NCBI GenBank assembly: GCA_029065305.1
Contig: JAIEIQ010000358.1
Coordinates: 1-5,695, forward strand
DNA from: Oscillospiraceae bacterium
GTDB taxonomy: Bacteria > Bacillota > Clostridia > Oscillospirales > Oscillospiraceae
DNA: 5,695 nucleotides
Direction of reading: 5' to 3'
In this document: positions 4,121 to 5,695 of the stretch, piece by piece
How the letters are laid out: every line of letters starts with the position of its first letter
How positions within the stretch are numbered: position 1 is the first letter of the stretch
The notes under the pieces: generated by a model
Told to the model about the DNA's origin: nothing
The model's input: only the letters and a program-made list of their open reading frames with translations
The model's database searches: none
Made by a program: the position numbers and the translations under genes

Positions 4121-4792
4121 ATGGAATCCCTGGAAAAAAAGCTGGGCTACCGCTTTCGGGACCGGTCCCTGCTGGCGGAGGCGCTGAGCCACAGCTCCTA
4201 CGCCAACGAGCACCGGGGGGGCGCGGTGAGCAACGAGCGGCTGGAGTTCCTGGGGGACAGCGTGCTGGGGTTTGTGACGGCGGAGTTTTTGTTCAAGGCC
4301 CACAGCGGCCTGCCGGAGGGGGATCTGACCCGGATGCGGGCGGCGCTGGTGTGCGAGCAGAGCCTCTATGAGGTGGCCAAGGGCCTGGAGCTGGGGGCGT
4401 ACCTCAAGCTGGGCAAGGGGGAGGAGGCCGGCGGCGGACGGGCGCGGCAGTCCATCCTGGCTGACGCCACGGAGGCGGTGCTGGCGGCGGTGTATCTGGA
4501 CGGGGGCATGGAGGCGGTCCGGGAGCTGATCCACCGGGTCCTGCTCAGCCGGGCTCCCGCCGGGGAGGAGCGGCGGGACTGCAAGACCGCCCTCCAGGAG
4601 CTGGTCCAGCGCCACAGCGGACAGGTGCTCACCTACCACATGACCGGAGAGAGCGGCCCGGACCACAACAAGACCTTCCTCTTCGAGGTCCGGCTCAACG
4701 GCGAGCCCATCGGCCGGGGGGAGGGCCGCAGCAAGAAGGAGGCCGAGCAGGCCGCCGCCCGGAGCGCCCTGGACAACCTGAACCAAGCGTAA
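4121..4792 (+). CDS. rnc: Ribonuclease III
   Basis: RNase III is a Mg2+-dependent endonuclease that cuts double-stranded RNA in rRNA precursors and regulatory duplexes. The 223-aa protein has the usual two domains. The catalytic RIIID comprises about residues 1-145, with signature NERLEFLGDSVLG (38-50) and catalytic residues Glu42, Asp46, Asp115 and Glu118, which line up with Escherichia coli E41, D45, D114 and E117. A double-stranded RNA-binding domain follows from about 154 to 221 (CKTALQELVQ through KKEAEQAAARSALDNL). All catalytic residues are present. The ATG at 4121 follows AAGGAGGG with seven bases between; the out-of-frame ATG at 4114 is not the start. It follows acpP across an attenuator-like hairpin and ends in a strong terminator. 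rnc is often followed by smc; here uppP follows instead. Confidence 0.97.
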   Translation: MESLEKKLGYRFRDRSLLAEALSHSSYANEHRGGAVSNERLEFLGDSVLGFVTAEFLFKAHSGLPEGDLTRMRAALVCEQSLYEVAKGLELGAYLKLGKGEEAGGGRARQSILADATEAVLAAVYLDGGMEAVRELIHRVLLSRAPAGEERRDCKTALQELVQRHSGQVLTYHMTGESGPDHNKTFLFEVRLNGEPIGRGEGRSKKEAEQAAARSALDNLNQA

Positions 4793-4844
4793 GCGCGCCA
4801 CCCCGGACCGGAACGGGCCGCGGGGAGGGCGCGCCCTGTTTTTT
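4793..4844 (+). terminator. Strong intrinsic terminator after rnc
   Basis: Directly after the rnc stop codon, GCGCGCC (4793-4799) pairs with GGCGCGC (4828-4834), and CCCCG (4801-4805) pairs with CGGGG (4821-4825), separated by a small internal bulge. The run TGTTTTTT follows (4837-4844). This is a GC-rich stem of twelve pairs with a T-tract, which should end the plsX-acpP-rnc transcript. Confidence 0.8.
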
Positions 4845-4865
4845 CCGGGGTTCGGGAAAAAACTG

Positions 4866-4894
4866 TGGAAAAGCGCAAACAGCTGTGCTATCAT
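4866..4894 (+). promoter_or_regulatory. Probable promoter for uppP
   Basis: TGGAAA (4866-4871, four of six matches to the -35 consensus), a 17-base spacer and TATCAT (4889-4894) lie between the rnc terminator and uppP. The -10 box is the same as that of the acpP promoter. The predicted start near 4901 leaves a leader of about 25 bases containing AAGGAGG. Confidence 0.55.
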
Positions 4895-4925
4895 AGACAT
4901 GATATTTTGATAAGGAGGCGCTGCC

Positions 4926-5695
4926 GTGTCTTTGCTCAACGCGCTGATTTTGGGGCTCATTCAGGGGGTGGCGGAATTTCTGCCCATCTCCAGCTCCGGC
5001 CACCTGTCCATCGCCCAGAACCTGCTGGGGCTGAAGGTGGCGGGGAGCGACGACATATTCTTTGACGTGCTTCTCCATCTGGGGACCCTGGCGGCGGTGT
5101 TCGCCGCCTACTGGGGGGATATCCGGGAGATGGTTCTGGAGTTCTTCCGGGCCATCGGCGACATCCGCCAGGGGGGAATGCCCAGAAGCATCCCCCCCGC
5201 CCGGCGGCTGATTCTGCTCATCATCATCGGCACCCTGCCCCTGTTCCTGGTGCTGCCGGTGCAGGAGCTGGTGGAGGGGCTCTACAGCAACACCTACTTT
5301 GTGGGCGGGGCCCTGCTGGTGACGGGTGCGCTGCTGTTTGTCTGCGACCGGGTCCGCCGGGGCAGAAAGAGCGAGCGGTCCACCACCGTTTTGGACGTGC
5401 TGATTATCGGCGCGGGTCAGGCCGTCGCCACCTGCCCGGGGATCTCCCGGTCCGGCATGACCATCTGCATGGGCTGCTTCCGGGGGCTGGATCGGAAGTT
5501 TGCCGTCCGGTTCGCCTTCCTGCTGTCCATCCCCGCCGTGCTGGGGGCCAACATCCTCCAGATCAAGGACGTGGTGGAGGCGGGGGGGATCGACGTGAAG
5601 CTGCTCCCCGCCTATATTCTGGGGGTGGCTGCGGCGGCGGTCAGCGGGTACTATCCATCTGTCTGGTGCGGCTGGTGGCCAACAAGGGGAAGTTC
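4926..5695 (+). CDS. uppP: Undecaprenyl-diphosphatase UppP (BacA family), partial, apparent frameshift near the end
   Basis: UppP is a polytopic membrane enzyme that removes a phosphate from undecaprenyl diphosphate, recycling the lipid carrier for peptidoglycan; higher dosage is linked to bacitracin resistance. The GTG start at 4926 follows AAGGAGG with seven-base spacing. The first conserved block, QGVAEFLPISSSGHL (residues 13-27), holds the (E/Q)xxxE motif (Gln13, Glu17); the second, CPGISRSG (about 170-177), contains the conserved PGxSRSG. Several hydrophobic membrane segments are visible, for example around LILLIIIGTLPLFLVLPV. The reading frame is convincing for 243 codons, to 5654. After GYY the frame gives an unlikely Trp/Cys-rich string (PSVWCGWWP), while another frame gives ICLVRLVANKGKF, which resembles the family's C-terminal region. 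A single missing base near 5652-5656 would explain this. The true C-terminus lies beyond the window. Confidence 0.93.
   Translation, partial: MSLLNALILGLIQGVAEFLPISSSGHLSIAQNLLGLKVAGSDDIFFDVLLHLGTLAAVFAAYWGDIREMVLEFFRAIGDIRQGGMPRSIPPARRLILLIIIGTLPLFLVLPVQELVEGLYSNTYFVGGALLVTGALLFVCDRVRRGRKSERSTTVLDVLIIGAGQAVATCPGISRSGMTICMGCFRGLDRKFAVRFAFLLSIPAVLGANILQIKDVVEAGGIDVKLLPAYILGVAAAAVSGYYPSVWCGWWPTRGS

Noticed and set aside
4042..4371. Plus-strand open frame overlapping the start of rnc.
   Set aside because: It is a Gly/Arg/Pro-rich out-of-frame reading of rnc and the hairpin before it; the rnc frame has all catalytic motifs.
1..5695. tRNA or rRNA genes, CRISPR arrays, insertion sequences, riboswitches.
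   Set aside because: No cloverleaf, rRNA-like stretch, regular spaced repeats, transposase or recognisable riboswitch core was seen on either strand.

Overview
The window is a GC-rich bacterial chromosome segment carrying essential housekeeping genes, all read on the + strand apart from one small gene. Gene content and order (a lysine-rich topA-like tail next to trmFO, then plsX-acpP-rnc), strong AGGAGG-type ribosome binding sites and sigma-A-type promoters point to a high-GC Clostridia member. The gut Oscillospiraceae (relatives of Flavonifractor, Pseudoflavonifractor or Oscillibacter) are my best guess. The lineage is inferred from style and context, not from a database match.

Layout. 1-158 is the end of a K/A/P-rich protein, probably DNA topoisomerase I. 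174-431 (- strand) is an unrecognised 85-aa helical protein, transcribed divergently from a 72-aa Cro/CI (XRE) helix-turn-helix protein at 503-721. That gene overlaps trmFO (718-2064, tRNA m5U54 methyltransferase) by an ATGA junction. Two more short XRE genes follow (2131-2349 and 2426-2638). Next come plsX (2663-3679), acpP (3789-4031) and rnc (4121-4792), and finally uppP (4926 to the window edge), which appears frameshifted about 40 bases before the end.

How the genes relate. plsX and acpP feed fatty acid and phospholipid synthesis. rnc processes rRNA and other double-stranded RNA. trmFO modifies tRNA. uppP recycles the undecaprenyl lipid carrier for cell-wall synthesis. acpP has its own consensus promoter, a hairpin with a T-tract lies between acpP and rnc, a strong terminator closes rnc, and uppP has its own promoter.

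The unusual part is the set of three paralogous, AT-richer, single-domain XRE genes placed around trmFO. Each has the same upstream design: a near-perfect sigma-A promoter pointing the opposite way (TTGACA, 17-bp spacer, TATATA/TATAAT/TATACT), with a palindrome lying over its -10 box. At the first copy this promoter clearly serves the 85-aa gene. At the other two it faces back into trmFO and into the preceding XRE gene, where no minus-strand gene is visible. The three look like copies of one regulatory cassette with diverged operators, two of which lack a partner gene. No full previously undescribed system can be proved from this window, but this repeated arrangement is the strongest lead.
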